DNA from: Siphonodentalium dalli
Lineage: Eukaryota; Mollusca; Scaphopoda; Gadilida; Siphonodentaliidae
DNA length: 64,000 nt
NCBI GenBank assembly: GCA_032622095.1
Contig: CP136065.1
Span: 242,895,530 to 242,959,529 of the forward strand
Direction of reading: 5' to 3'
Position numbers and translations under genes: made by a program. Each line of letters opens with the position of its first letter. Positions within the stretch are counted from its first letter, which is position 1. Positions 30,309 to 40,872 of this stretch are shown piece after piece. The notes below the pieces were generated by a model. The model was not told where the DNA came from, ran no database searches, and worked only from the letters and a program-made list of their open reading frames with translations.

Positions 30309-30626
30309 ACTGCCGCCTAGATATATATAAATATATATATATCCGGTACCCCAACTGACCACTATATATGTTGCAGTTTTGGCAGTTGGGGTACCGGCAG
30401 TTGGGGTACCGGCAGTTGGGGTACCATCTCTGTATATATATGAAGGAGTGTGTGCTTTCGTTTTATTCCTGTATTACAAGTGCCTTGGGGTCTAGTAAAC
30501 ATGATACACTCATTTCGGGGTCATCATCCTCAAACAATTCCAAAGAGAGTCTCCTTTAGAAATCGGTACCCCAACTGCCTGAAATATATATATATACAGC
30601 CGGTACCCCAACTGACCAGTATATAC

Positions 30627-30629
<3 letters not shown>
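30309..30629. repeat. Diverged terminal satellite monomer with 15-bp triplication
   Basis: The last partial monomer is more diverged than any interior one, as expected at an array edge. At 30,381-30,425 the unit GGCAGTTGGGGTACC occurs three times in perfect tandem; interior monomers have a single related copy (GGCTGTTGTGGTACC or similar). The recognisable satellite stops where the long TA run begins. Confidence 0.9.

Positions 30630-30688
<59 letters not shown>
30630..30688. repeat. (TA)n microsatellite at satellite/Helitron junction
   Basis: A pure TA run of about 29 dinucleotides lies directly between the last satellite monomer and the broken helicase reading frame. It is much longer than the TA runs inside the monomers (usually 8-14 repeats). 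Confidence 0.97.
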
Positions 30689-30691
<3 letters not shown>

Positions 30692-30710
30692 TCTTTCTGT
30701 AAAAAGATGC
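30689..30710. other. 8-bp stem hairpin at the Helitron breakpoint
   Basis: GCATCTTT (30,689-30,696) pairs with AAAGATGC (30,703-30,710) across a 6-nt loop. It sits exactly at the edge of the TA run and overlaps the last readable codons of the helicase, so it may simply be coding sequence. I do not claim it is a Helitron terminal hairpin. Confidence 0.5.
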
Positions 30711-31150
30711 AGAGCATGTTTTGGATAATTTTCACAGTTCGGATCTATGATTTGATTTTCGATGCATTTCATGTCATTATCAGTCATTTCATTTGTTCTG
30801 TGTCGATTTAGGAGTTTCAAGTCATCCTTCTGACGCATTATTTCTGTGAGTTCAAACAAGGAGAAGAATTATCTCCATCTGTTTTGGCTTGCTTTCTGTG
30901 GTCCTAATGATATAAATCATTAAAAATCCAAGAATCCCAAACAGGACTCAACTGGTATAAGTCACCGAAGGCTGTGATCTTTTTTACCCCCAAGGGTATT
31001 TTTGTGCCAGTAAGTTGATGTAAGCGATCATCAATAAAATTTAGCAGATTGTTGCCAACCATACTGATTTCATCAATAAGTATCCAGGAAAGACTGTTTA
31101 ATTTTACTCTGAATGTACTAAGTTCATCACATGTCATAGGATTTATATTT
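30690..31150 (-). pseudogene. Helitron fragment: Walker B to truncated helicase end
   Basis: SWILIDEISMVGNNLL is the Walker B/DEISM motif, followed by FGDLYQLSPVWDSW. A frameshift and a TAA near 30,873 precede FELTEIMRQKDD and LLNRHRTN, standard late Helitron helicase motifs. HALHLF is the last recognisable helicase block before the TA run at 30,688. The C-terminal helicase motifs expected after it are missing. Confidence 0.9.
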
Positions 31151-32605
31151 TGATTGAAATTTTTTTTTTAAAGCAGAGGTTATAGTGACACTATTGATGT
31201 TAAATGCAGCTTTTCCTGTAAAAGCACAAAGAAGAATTCGTATATCATCAACGTTTTCACCAGTAATTGAACTCAGTTGTCTATGTAATCCTTGGTAAAG
31301 TGCTTTAATAAGTACAGAGTTTCCAACACCAGCTGAACCACATACAAAGGTATACATTGGTTCATCTTTTGTTTTATACCACTGAAGTGCATGATTGAAA
31401 AATTCTCTTTGCTTTGTATTGAGTTTTATAAGTAGTTGGTGGTAATCACTCTCAGGTATTCTAACTGGATTTGGGATAACTGTTGGAATAGAAGGAAACC
31501 CAAGTTCAGTTGCAATATCATAATGTCTGTGTTCAGTTATTCTACCAGGGTTGAAATAAACAACTTTTTCTGCTTCTGTTGGGTTTTGTGAATTGTCATC
31601 TGCTTCTTTTTGTTGGATATTTGTGATTAGTTGGTCATAAGCAGATAACTCATGTTCAGCTAGTTCTTGAGCAATATCTATTGCAAAAGCATTATGTTCA
31701 TATTCTTTGCATTTATAATCAATAGTTGATTGTATTGTTTGGTAATCAGTCTGGTAGGTTTCAAACCCGCCAAAGAGATCAGCCGATTCATCTCTCCAGG
31801 GAAAGAATAACATAAAGTTTTCTCTGTAGTGATTTTCTGCGTTTGTTTTGATATTGAATCTAACATATCTTATCACTTTTGATCTTTTCCCTTTACGTAT
31901 TTGCATTCCATTTTTCAGTTTGATAATTATACTGCCAGCATCAAAATCATCATCAATATTATCAAGATCAGAATGATCAAATTTGTCATTATTTTCAACA
32001 GTTTGATCAATGTTGTCCTCGGTTTCTTCTTTGCTCACATTTTCAGTGTTTTTAGGATAGATAATGTCATACTCTGCCAAACATATTCTTTCCATTACTC
32101 GAGGTCGTTTTGAGTATCTTTGAAATATATTTGTGCATTCAACATCTGTCGAATCGAGTGGGAGCTCATCCAGAAGATATTTTGGTTTCATCAGTACTAA
32201 TCTTTCTTCATGGGGTGGTGTGCTGATGAACACAACATCCATGGAAGATCGTGTAAGTGGCATTTGGAGTGTTAAATAAGCTGCCTCTTGTGCACTTATT
32301 ACAACACAGTTTGAGAAGATATTTCCAATATGTCTAACTTGTCTTTTCAAATCCATGTTTCCATCTCTAGCTTCTTTTGTAGCATTATTGAGTGTTGTTG
32401 ACATACCAGATTGAGACTTTGATATGTATGAAACTATGTACATAGCACAAGCATAAGGATCACAAATGTATTGTAAGTCCATGTTAGCTTGACAAGCATA
32501 TAAGAGGGATTCGTTGAAAGGATTTATTCTCACTTCTGATGGTTGTCGTTTTATGAAGACTTTTGATCCAGATAAAGAGCTTCGTATACACTTTATGTAT
32601 TCATC
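31127..32605 (-). pseudogene. Helitron fragment: catalytic tyrosine helix and helicase Walker A
   Basis: The longest open stretch (468 codons from 32,533; the frame extends upstream to 32,605). YICDPYACAMYIVSYISKS carries the catalytic tyrosine motif of Helitron Rep. Then come the conserved NCVVISAQEAAYL block, an acidic spacer, the YVRFN and PWRDE blocks, and the helicase start. Walker A reads GSAGVGNSVL; the usual GKS is GNS because codon AAC at 31,319-31,321 replaces Lys. This should abolish ATP hydrolysis in any helicase of this family. TGKAAFNINSV follows, then the frame breaks in an A9 run near 31,165. Confidence 0.92.
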
Positions 32606-33371
32606 TTAACTCATTTCAATAATGTTATGCAAAAAATCTTCAAATTTGATATTCATTTCATTTTTATTTTTGTCCATTTTCACTTGGATTTCTTTATATT
32701 GCTTCCGATAATCTTCAACATTTTGTTCTAGATGTGTTAGAATCATTGTTTTTGGCATAGGTGGGAGAGGGAAGCCAAAACGGCAGATAGCGTTCTGCTT
32801 CTTTCGACAAGTTTTTGTGGGTTTGTGTTCCTGAAGTTTGATAAGGCTTTCCAAAGTATTATCTGCACTAGAGCAAGTCAAGTGTTTGTCAACAAATGAG
32901 ATTACGTCATTAATATTGTTTTTGTCATATATAGGAGCACCATCTATCCATATCAATGAATGTATGTGGCCACTACCTCGATTTTGGAACTCTGTTCTTT
33001 GATATGTATCGACCAATTTACCAATTGGTGTGTGAGGACTTTTAAGCACAGTATTGATAAATTATTGGACTCTGTTACCAAAGTAACGAGCACATGTTAT
33101 AGGATCTTTTTGAATGAGTTTTGTTTTATCTTCCCAAGTTATTTTGTCAATATCATTACAATTAATATTTTTCCACCAAGTTCAGATAAAGTCTTTAATA
33201 AAGGTTTCCAATGAGTATCAGCAACACTTAGTGACATGAACCATGTCGGTAAGCCTAATTGTCTTATCATGGCAAACACTTCTTTCTTTTTAGCTACAAG
33301 ATAACCTGGCGAGTTTCTCAACTGTTTGAATATATATCCTTCATCTAATTGGACTAGGTCATAAATTGTTT
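32606..33371 (-). pseudogene. Helitron fragment: Rep N-domain and HUH motif
   Basis: LRNSPGYL and MIRQLGLPTWFMSLSVAD mark the Helitron N-terminal domain. A frameshift near 33,150 leads to KDPITCARYFGNRVQ, an in-frame TAA at 33,062-33,064, then FINTVLKSPHTPIGKLVD and YQRTEFQNRGSGHIHSLIWI. The HIH pair is the metal-binding HUH motif of Rep and is intact. CRFGFPLPPMP, another hallmark, follows. The fragment ends at a TAA (32,606-32,608). Confidence 0.9.
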
Positions 33372-34187
33372 TTGATTTCTAATTTGAGCAGCTGTAATTG
33401 TTTTTCCTTAATTTTACATTTTCTCATTGCAAGCCACACTTTATCACTTATTTGTTTCATTTGTAATGTTTTAAGTTTGAAAAATATATTTGGTACACAT
33501 TGAGCAGCTCGTCTATCAGCCCCTCTTAGTTCCCATTTGACAATGTCGCTGTAATGAACTTTTACAAGTCTCTCATAGTTTTCTATTCATGTTTGACCAC
33601 ATAATATTGTTGGAAAGCAAAGAGTTTCAGCATTTGTTTCCTGATAGAGACTAACTGGGTGTTGTCCCTCACCAGGAGCAAACGTGTAAACATTATCACA
33701 TTTGTTAGCCATACAGATATCTTCAACAAGTGTATCTGGATTTCCAGCAGATGTCTCGTTAGTATCAATTTCACTGAAGTGGTCAGAATCAGAGTCATTT
33801 GATCTGTCTTCTATGTTGTGTGAGGTCAGATTTTCAGTGTTATTAGTTTGTGGTGTAGTGGTATTTGCTGCCGTAATTTCATCAAGACTATCCTCTTTGT
33901 TGTTTATATTACTGATCCAGTCATTATTTATCGATATTTCAGAATCTGTGTAAAGGTTGCTGTTTGACATGAGCCATTGCAACATTTTCAGTATAATCAC
34001 TTTTTTTGTTGGATATTCTCTTTTTAAGCTTGACTGGCACTATGAAATGTTCATCAAGTGGTCTTGGAAGGGAATTTACAGTTGGCTGTATATCAACTGG
34101 TACATTGACAAAATTACCTTTTAATGAGTATTGTCTCCCAGAGGGAAGTTTTGCATAAAAGGTATACGTGGACAAATTAATCTTTCC
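33372..34187 (-). pseudogene. Helitron fragment: GNFVNVPVD to KWELRGADRR region
   Basis: The first part (34,187-33,990) contains LPSGRQYSLKGNFVNVPVD and PTVNSLPRPLDEHF, a highly conserved Helitron block. A frameshift near 33,990 leads to LQWLMSNSNLY, an acidic Asn/Asp-rich linker, then YTFAPGEGQHPVSLYQ and a TGA at 33,587-33,589. The same frame continues through YERLVKVHYSDIVKWELR and GADRRAAQCVPNIFFKLK. The TGA sits where Arg is common, so a CGA to TGA change by CpG decay is plausible. Confidence 0.85.
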
Positions 34188-34737
34188 TCAACTTACCTCA
34201 AGAGTTGTAAGGTTCAATTCATCAGGTATTTCAACCCACTTCTTCCCATTAGTAACTGATAATTTTGGAACTTTATTCTTTTTAACTGAGTTCAAGCATG
34301 TGTGACATATCCATTCAAGATTATCATGTGATTTAAGACCAGTAAAATATTGTATGTTTTCAGGTGTGGATTGGCTGATTGGTTTGACACTTCTATGGAA
34401 CCATGGCTGTGTGCAACAAGTACAGATATACACAGGACCAAAAGAAATGGTTTGATTAAAAACTTTCAATACATTCTTAGAGTGTTGAACCATACCTTTT
34501 TCGGTTATATAATTGTTTCTCTTTTCTGACAAAGGTATCAGTCTTGACGCAGTTTTTGTTATTTTGTCTGACAATTTATCTCCTTCATACACATTATTTG
34601 TTTGTCTATGTCTTTTCTTTCCTAATCTTTCTTTTTCCTTTTGAATAGTACTGTCTCTTGACAGATTGATTGACAAACAACGGTAACCCATATTGACATT
34701 GTCGCTGGGACCCAATTTTTGGAAGAACGAAGACACC
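34188..34737 (-). pseudogene. Helitron fragment: N-terminal Cys-rich region
   Basis: About 182 residues. A basic, charged N-terminus (KEKERLGKKRHRQ near residue 34) is followed by Cys at residues 105, 107 and 108 and WICHTC near 142-146, a probable zinc site. It ends LNLTTLE, then GAG-GTAAGT and a TGA. GTAAGT is a good splice donor, so a small intron is possible, but the same frame reopens downstream and a stop mutation is simpler. The frame stays open a few codons upstream of the GTG at 34,736, so the true start is not fixed. Confidence 0.85.
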
Positions 34738-34942
34738 CATCCAAATTATACCTATCAGAATATATAATCAATTATAGAAGTTATTACATGTATATATCAA
34801 CTAGTATTATATGGCTTATATATGGAAATTTCCACTTTAGAAAGAAAAGTAGTTTATAAACAATTGTCTATGTTAGTGTGTGTATAACAAATATTGTGTA
34901 AATTTCAGCTTTACACCAGGGAGTAAATAAGTATTTTGTTTC

Positions 34943-35116
34943 GCATAGCAAAATGCTATGCAAATCAGAAAACAGACAAACGAATCAGTCAATTTGAATA
35001 TATGCAATTGAAAACTTGATCTAGTTCATTAAAATTGTACAGTTGATAGCAAAATGCTATAGGAATTATTAAATTGTAAAACAAAATTCAATATTTGATT
35101 AGCAAAATGCTAATCA
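34943..35116. other. Triad of palindromic hairpins, copy A
   Basis: Three inverted repeats share the core TAGCAAAATGCTA: GCATAGCAAAATGCTATGC (34,943-34,961, 8-bp arms), ATAGCAAAATGCTAT (35,046-35,060, 6-bp arms) and a 21-bp one at 35,096-35,116 (9-bp arms, TGATTAGCA / TGCTAATCA). The outer arm bases differ between hairpins but stay paired within each. Confidence 0.85.
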
Positions 35117-36602
35117 ATACCAATTATTGTATGTCCTACTTAACACTCTACTGTGGGTATAAATTTCTACTGTTGGCATAAATGTTCAAAGGTAATTTCA
35201 TGGGTTAAACATTTTTACCGATAGTAATAAATCCCTTCTCTACATTACAATGCAATATATATTTAGGGCCAACAATTTGTAGATTCAAACCAGCTGTATC
35301 CCTTTGAGTAAACCTGTGTTTACAAGTGAAAATTCTGATAATTTGTAATTTTGAGCTGACTTAAGGTTTGAACTTCTGACTTGCAAGATAGAAAATGGGA
35401 CACATTTCATCATCTTTATCTCACAATTGGGAACCATGAATTAAAGTTGCATTGGTTAAATTGAAGAAATGGAGATGAAATTTTCATATGAAGGAATATA
35501 TTAGTCGTCCTGACAGAGGAGTTGTTTGGAACCTTCCAAATAACAGCACTTGGATAGCAATCAATGAGTGCCTGATGTTTATCCTGATCATGATACTTAA
35601 AATACACATATAAAAATTATTATGTTGTTAATGCCTTCAAGCTATAAGCAGTAATGAGGATGAGATGTCAAGATGTGGGGATCCTGGATTTATCATCTGT
35701 ACCGCACACAAAACTAGTTTATGCCATAACATATTAATCACAGGTTTACTCAGACTCCTTGAATTAATGAACAAGCCTGCGTGCGTAATTAAACTAACAA
35801 TATTATTTGAAAAGTGAAAAGGTGCTGAAGAAATACTTTCTCATCAAAGAACTTGAAGAAATCGAACAACAATGTTAATAGCACAAACAATGAAAATACA
35901 ACTGTCAGACTACAGAACATCAATCGCAGATGAAACACAGATCAAATATTAAGCCAAAACTTAGAAGTGAACACTAATCCTAAATATAAGAACGTCTGTA
36001 GAACCTTCAAGAGCAAAACACAACAAATCAAAACATAGAAGTGAACACTTATCCTAATATAAGAATGTCTGTAGAACCTTCAAGAGCAAAACATAACAAC
36101 CTGCTTTGATGAAATTTTAACACCATATAGCTGCCTGAATGTAAGATTCAAGCTTATGTCCATTGACATGAGCTATTCCAAACAGAGACATGTAATTAAT
36201 ATTAGTCTCTAACTTATCTGACATGGTTTATCAGATTAAAATGTGAATGCACCTAGTGGTCAACAACAATAATAAACAGATAGTGTTTTCCTCTGCTTGT
36301 AGATGTGTTAAAACACAGATGTGTCACTGCCACACCATTTTAATTAATCATCTGTGAGAGAATGTAAATATAAGGTGCTGAGATAATCATCCATGAATTA
36401 TTCTGGCATGGGCAGGCAATGGGCACCTTATGATTATGTCAATGTATAAGTTCAATTTAATTACTGCGGGTTTAGGAATAGAATTACTGATATCAAGTAA
36501 GGAGATACTGATAAGCTGATGATGATAATATTTGTTCTTTCTTTATGAGTTTGATGGGATATAACAACATTAGAAGGAAACAAGAGGTACGCTGTCGCAT
36601 GG

Positions 36603-37450
36603 CATTTGCCCCCGACCGTAGCAATTCGGATTAAGCATGGACGAAACTGCGGATATCCGAGGAGGTCTATAAAGAAGTTCGTACAATCATCACTTCTAGA
36701 AATTCCGGAAACCCCCAAAAAAAAGCGATCCGGAAACCCCAAAACAAGCGAAAATTATAATTTTCTAAGTTGAAAAAAGGGCCATAACTCTGGCAAAAAT
36801 CAGATCATACCCAAATTCGCACATGACATGTATTTTCATATAACTGATGCACAAAAATACGGGATTTGCAATCATACCACTAAAGCACACGTTATCATCT
36901 GGAAACCCAAAAAACAAGAGAAAAATTGAATTTTCTAAGTAAAAAAAGGGCCATAACTCTGGTGAAAATGGGTGGACGAAACCCGCGCTATGCATGTAGC
37001 TGTTCCCCCATGCTGCTCTATCGCCATACCAAATATCAGCTAAATCTGCCTAGCGGTTGCTGAACAATAATGCAAAATGTTTGTGCGGACGGACAAAATT
37101 GAATTTTCTAAGTCAAAAAGAGCCATAACTCGGGTGAATATGGGTGGACGAAACCCGCGCTATGCATGTAGCTGTTCCCCCATGCTGCTCTATCACCATA
37201 CCAAATATCAGCTAAATCTGCCTAGCGGTTGCTGAACAATAATGCAAAATGTATGTACGGACGGACAAAATTGAATTTTCTAAGTCAAAAAAGGGCCATA
37301 AGTCTGGTGAAAATGGGTGGACGAAACCCGCGCTATGCATGTAGCTGTTCCCCCACGCTGCTCTATCACCATACCAAATAAATGTTTGTACGGACGTACG
37401 GACGGACGGAGACTATATACCCGCCGACTTCAAGTCGGGGGCATAATAAA
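36603..37450. mobile_element. MITE-like non-autonomous element, copy A
   Basis: Ends pair as short terminal inverted repeats: TTGCCCCCGAC at 36,606 and GTCGGGGGCATAAT at 37,435. A 3' hairpin (GCCGACTTCAAGTCGG) lies inside the right end, preceded by ACGGACGGACGG. The interior has four ~172-175 bp tandem units beginning near 36,778, 36,948, 37,119 and 37,294, each with GGGCCATAACTC or a variant. There is no coding capacity. Similar elements are, as I remember, very common in bivalve genomes. Confidence 0.7.
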
Positions 37451-37702
37451 TGGGGATATCACATCAATATTAATAAAGATAACTTGAAAAAAGGGGCCAT
37501 AAATATGAACATTGATTGCAGGAAAAATAAAGGAACTTGACAATAAAATACAAAATTTTCAATCTGAATACCAGTCATCCAAGAACCCTCCATTCTTTAG
37601 AAAGAAAAGTAGTTTATAAACAATTGTCTATGTTAGTGTGTGTATAACAAATATTGTGTAAATTTCAGCTTTACACCAGGGAGTAAATAAGTTTTTTGTT
37701 TC

Positions 37703-37876
37703 GCATAGCAAAATGCTATGCAAATCAGAAAACAGAAAAACGAATCAGTCATTTTGAATATATGCAATTGCAAACTTGATCTAGTTCATTAAAATTGTAC
37801 AGTTGATAGCAAAATGCTATAGGAATTATTAAATTGTAAAACAAAATTCAATATTTGATTAGCAAAATGCTAATCA
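37703..37876. other. Triad of palindromic hairpins, copy B
   Basis: The same three hairpins at 37,703-37,721, 37,806-37,820 and 37,856-37,876, unchanged in stems and loops relative to copy A even though flanking bases have changed. Confidence 0.85.
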
Positions 37877-39288
37877 ATACCAATTATTGTATGCCCTACT
37901 TAACACTCTACCGTGGGTATAAATTTCTACTGTTGGCATAAATGTTCAAAGGTAATTTCATGGGTTAAACATTTTTACCGATAGTAATAAATCCCTTCTC
38001 TACATTACAATGCAATATATATTTAGGGCCAACAATTTGTAGATTCAAACCAGCTGTATCCCTTTGAGTAAACCTGTGTTTACAAGTGAAAATTTTGATA
38101 ATTTGTAATTTTGAGCTGACTTAAGGTTTGAACTTCTGACTTGCAAGATAGAAAATGGGACACATTTCATCATCTTTATCTCACAATTGGGAACCATGAA
38201 TTAAAGTTGCATTGGTTAAATTGAAGAAATGGAGATGAAATTTTCATATGAAGGAATATATTAGTCGTCCTGACAGGAGTTGTTTGGAACCTTCCAAATA
38301 ACAGCACTTGGATAGCAATCAATGAGTGCCTGATGTTTATCCTGATCATGATACTTAAAATACACATATAAAAATTATGATGTTGTTAATGCCTTCAAGC
38401 TATAAGCAGTAATGAGGATGAGATGTCAAGATGTGGGGATCCTGGACTTATCATCTGTACCGCACACAAAACTAGTTTATGCCATAACATATTAATCACA
38501 GGTTTACTCAGACTCCTTGAATTAATGAACAAGCCTGCGTGCGTAATTAAACTAACAATATTATTTGAAAAGTGAAAAGGTGCTGAAGAAATACTTTCTC
38601 ATCAAAGAACTTGAAGAAATCGAACAACAATGTTAATAGCACAAACAATGAAAATACAACTGTCAGACTACAGAACATCAATCGCAGATGAAACACAGAT
38701 CAAATATTAAGCCAAAACATAGAAGTGAACACTAATCCTAAATATAAGAATGTCTGTAGAACCTTCAAGAGCAAAACATAACAACCTGCTTTGATGAAAT
38801 TTTAACACCATATAGCTGCCTGAATGTAAGATTCAAGCTTATGTCCATTGACATGAGCTATTCCAAACAGAGACATGTAATTAATATTAGTCTCTAACTT
38901 ATCTGACATGGTTTATCAGATTAAAATGTGAATGCACCTAGTGGTCAACAACAATAATAAACAGATAGTGTTTTCCTCTGCTTGTAGATGTGTTAAAACA
39001 CAGATGTGTCACTGCCACACCATTTTAATTAATCATCTGTGAGAGAATGTAAATATAAGGTGCTGAGATAATCATCCATGAATTATTCTGGCATGGGCAG
39101 GCAATGGGCACCTTATGATTATGTCAATGTATAAGTTCAATTTAATTACTGCGGGTTTAGGAATAGAATTACTGATATCAAGTAAGGAGATACTGATAAG
39201 CTGATGATGATAATATTTGTTCTTTCTTTATGAGTTTGATGGGATATAACAACATTAGAAGGAAACAAGAGGTACGCTGTCGCATGGC

Positions 39289-39962
39289 ATTTGCCCCCGA
39301 CCGTAGCAATTCGGATTAAGCATGGACGAAACTGCGGATATCCGAGGAGGTCTATAAAGGAGTTCGTACAATCATCACTTCTAGAAATTCCGGAAACCCA
39401 AAAAAAAAGCGATCCGGAAACCCCAAAACAAGCGAAAATTCTAATTTTCTAAGTTGAAAAAAGGGCCATAACTCGGGCAAAAATCAGATCATACCCAAAT
39501 TCGCACATGACATGTATGTTCATATAACTGATGCACAAAAATACGGGATTTGCAATCATACCACTAAAGCACACGCTATCATCTGGAAACCCAAAAACAA
39601 GAGAAAAATTGAATTTTCTAAGTAAAAAAAGGGCCATAACTCTGGTGAAAATGGGTGGACGAAACCCGCGCTATGCATGTAGCTGTTCCCCCATGCTGCT
39701 CTATCACAATATCAAATATCAGCTAAATCTGCCTAGCGGTTGCTGAACAATAATGCAAAATGTTTGTACGGACGGACAAAATTGAATTTTCTAAGTAAAA
39801 AAAGGGCCATAAGTCTGGTGAAAATGGGTGGACGAAACCCGCGCTATGCATGTAGCTGTTCCCCCACGCTGCTCTATCACCATACCAAATAAATGTTTGT
39901 ACGGACGTACGGACGGACGGAGACTATATACCCGCCGACTTCAAGTCGGGGGCATAATAAAT
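39289..39962. mobile_element. MITE-like non-autonomous element, copy B
   Basis: Same terminal inverted repeats and 3' hairpin as the element at 36,603, but with three internal GGGCCATAA units (39,462, 39,630, 39,806) instead of four. Unit loss within the tandem core explains most of the length difference between the two large duplicates. Confidence 0.7.
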
Positions 39963-40099
39963 GGGGATATCACATCAATATTAATAAAGATAACTTGAAA
40001 AAAGGGGCCATAAATATGAACATTGATTGCAGGAAAAATAAAGGAACTTGACAATAAAATACAAAGTTTTCAATCTGAATACCAGTCATCCAAGAAGCC

Positions 40100-40850
40100 T
40101 CCATACCAAATATAAGCTAAATAGTCCTGATGGTTCTTGAGATCATTTAAGAATAAATTACTATGACGGGAAAGAGTTATTTATGTCCCTGGTTCTGCCT
40201 TTATTTAACCCATTGACCCCATTTGAACAAATCTCCATACCAGTCACCTTGGGAACATCCACACAACATATGAATCCATTCAGTCCTATGGATCGGGAGA
40301 ACAGTATATTTCAATTCCAAGAAGTGCTGAAAGACGAATGGCTAGATGAAGGGACGGGTGGATGGACGATGGACGAGGAGTGTTTACTATAGCTCCAATT
40401 TCCATTTATAATTTTTTTTTTTAATTGAGCAATGAATTCAATGTAGAATTTTTTTTCTAAGAGTTAAGTCCCTGGCTCCGCCCATATTTAACTCAGTGAT
40501 CTCATTTGAACAAATCTGAATCTCAGTCGTGTATGGACTCTCTATACCAAATATAAGCTAATTAGGCCCAATGGTTTTTGAGAAGAAAGTGATTTCAGAA
40601 TTACCATGGAGGGAAAGAGTTATGGCCCTGGTTTCGCAACTATCTGACTTGGAGACCTCATTTTAACAAATATGATTAACAGTTACCTAGGGAACATCGA
40701 CAAAAAAATATGAATCCATTCGGTCCTATGGAATTTTAGATGTTCAAAGAATTGTTGACGGACGGACGGATGGACGGACGACGGACGAGGAGTGATGGAT
40801 GACTATAACTCCACCGGAGACTTCGTCTCATGTGAGCTAAAAGATATGAA
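40100..40850. repeat. Two diverged ~440-bp related elements
   Basis: CCAAATATAAGCTAA occurs at about 40,106 and 40,546. Each copy continues with GGGAAAGAGTTAT, CCCTGG, ATTTGAACAAATCT-like text, ATGAATCCATTC and a GGACGGACGG-type run near its end. The second finishes with CCGGAGACTTCGTCTCATG, a short hairpin, then GAGCTAAAA. They look like old copies of a non-coding element family related to the one just upstream. Confidence 0.65.
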
Positions 40851-40872
40851 GAGATACGTGATTCATTTACCT

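Larger units (their letters stand above)
1..30629. repeat. Satellite array, ~818-bp monomer, about 37 copies
   Basis: An uninterrupted head-to-tail satellite fills nearly half the window. Using the start of the conserved GATAGCACAATTACAAGCTG block as an anchor, monomers begin near 336, 1154, 1971, 2794, 3611, 4428, 5251, 6069 and onward to 29,848, 37 anchors in all, with spacing of 817-827 bp. Length differences come mostly from TA-run expansions, for example a 4-bp gain in CATATATATACATTATG. Each monomer has several GGTACCCCAACTG motifs, TA-rich stretches and an 11-bp inverted repeat. Short ORFs of 60-90 codons recur on both strands only because the DNA is repeated; the 4-bp TA variants shift their frame and parts are TA-run translation, so I do not call them genes. 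The left end runs off the window. Confidence 0.97.
30690..34737 (-). pseudogene. Helitron Rep-helicase pseudogene, 3'-truncated
   Basis: A rolling-circle Helitron transposase reads on the minus strand from about 34,737 to 30,690. Domains appear in the standard order: N-terminal Cys-rich region, GNFVNVPVD block, APGEG block, Helitron N-terminal domain (MIRQLGLPTWF), HUH motif (GHIHSLIWI), tyrosine helix (YIVSYISKS), then a superfamily 1B helicase. The gene is dead. The frame changes at about 33,990, 33,375, 33,150, 31,165 and 30,890. In-frame stops lie at 34,188-34,190, 33,587-33,589, 33,062-33,064, 32,606-32,608 and near 30,873. The Walker A lysine is replaced by Asn, and the helicase ends in a TA run after HALHLF. 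The satellite begins where the rest of the helicase should be. No 5' TC or 3' CTRR terminus was identified. Confidence 0.95.
34835..37594. repeat. Tandem duplication, copy A (~2,760 bp)
   Basis: Starts with CTTTAGAAAGAAAAGTAG, which recurs at 37,595. The copy contains three related palindromic hairpins, an AT-rich non-coding body, a ~72-bp internal tandem duplication (35,950-36,090, AGAACCTTCAAGAGCAAAAC twice) and a MITE-like element. It is 247 bp longer than copy B; one extra ~72-bp unit plus one extra ~175-bp unit account for that exactly. No ORF here looks coding. Confidence 0.93.
37595..40107. repeat. Tandem duplication, copy B (~2,513 bp)
   Basis: Near-identical to 34,835-37,594 with scattered substitutions and two internal repeat-number differences (one unit fewer in each). 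The join after CAAGAACCCTCCAT runs straight into the next CTTTAG; copy B instead continues into CCATACCAAATATAAGC, which shows where copy A was cut. Confidence 0.93.

Noticed and set aside
30450-30859. ORFs with long IYIYIY tracts
   Set aside because: Translation of the TA microsatellite. Only the FELTEIMRQKDD part belongs to the Helitron.
31901-33953. Plus-strand ORFs opposite the Helitron
   Set aside because: Antisense shadows of the minus-strand reading frame with no independent support.
35416-40392. Short ORFs in the tandem duplication and MITE-like elements
   Set aside because: They recur with the repeats and lack protein-like composition or splice context.
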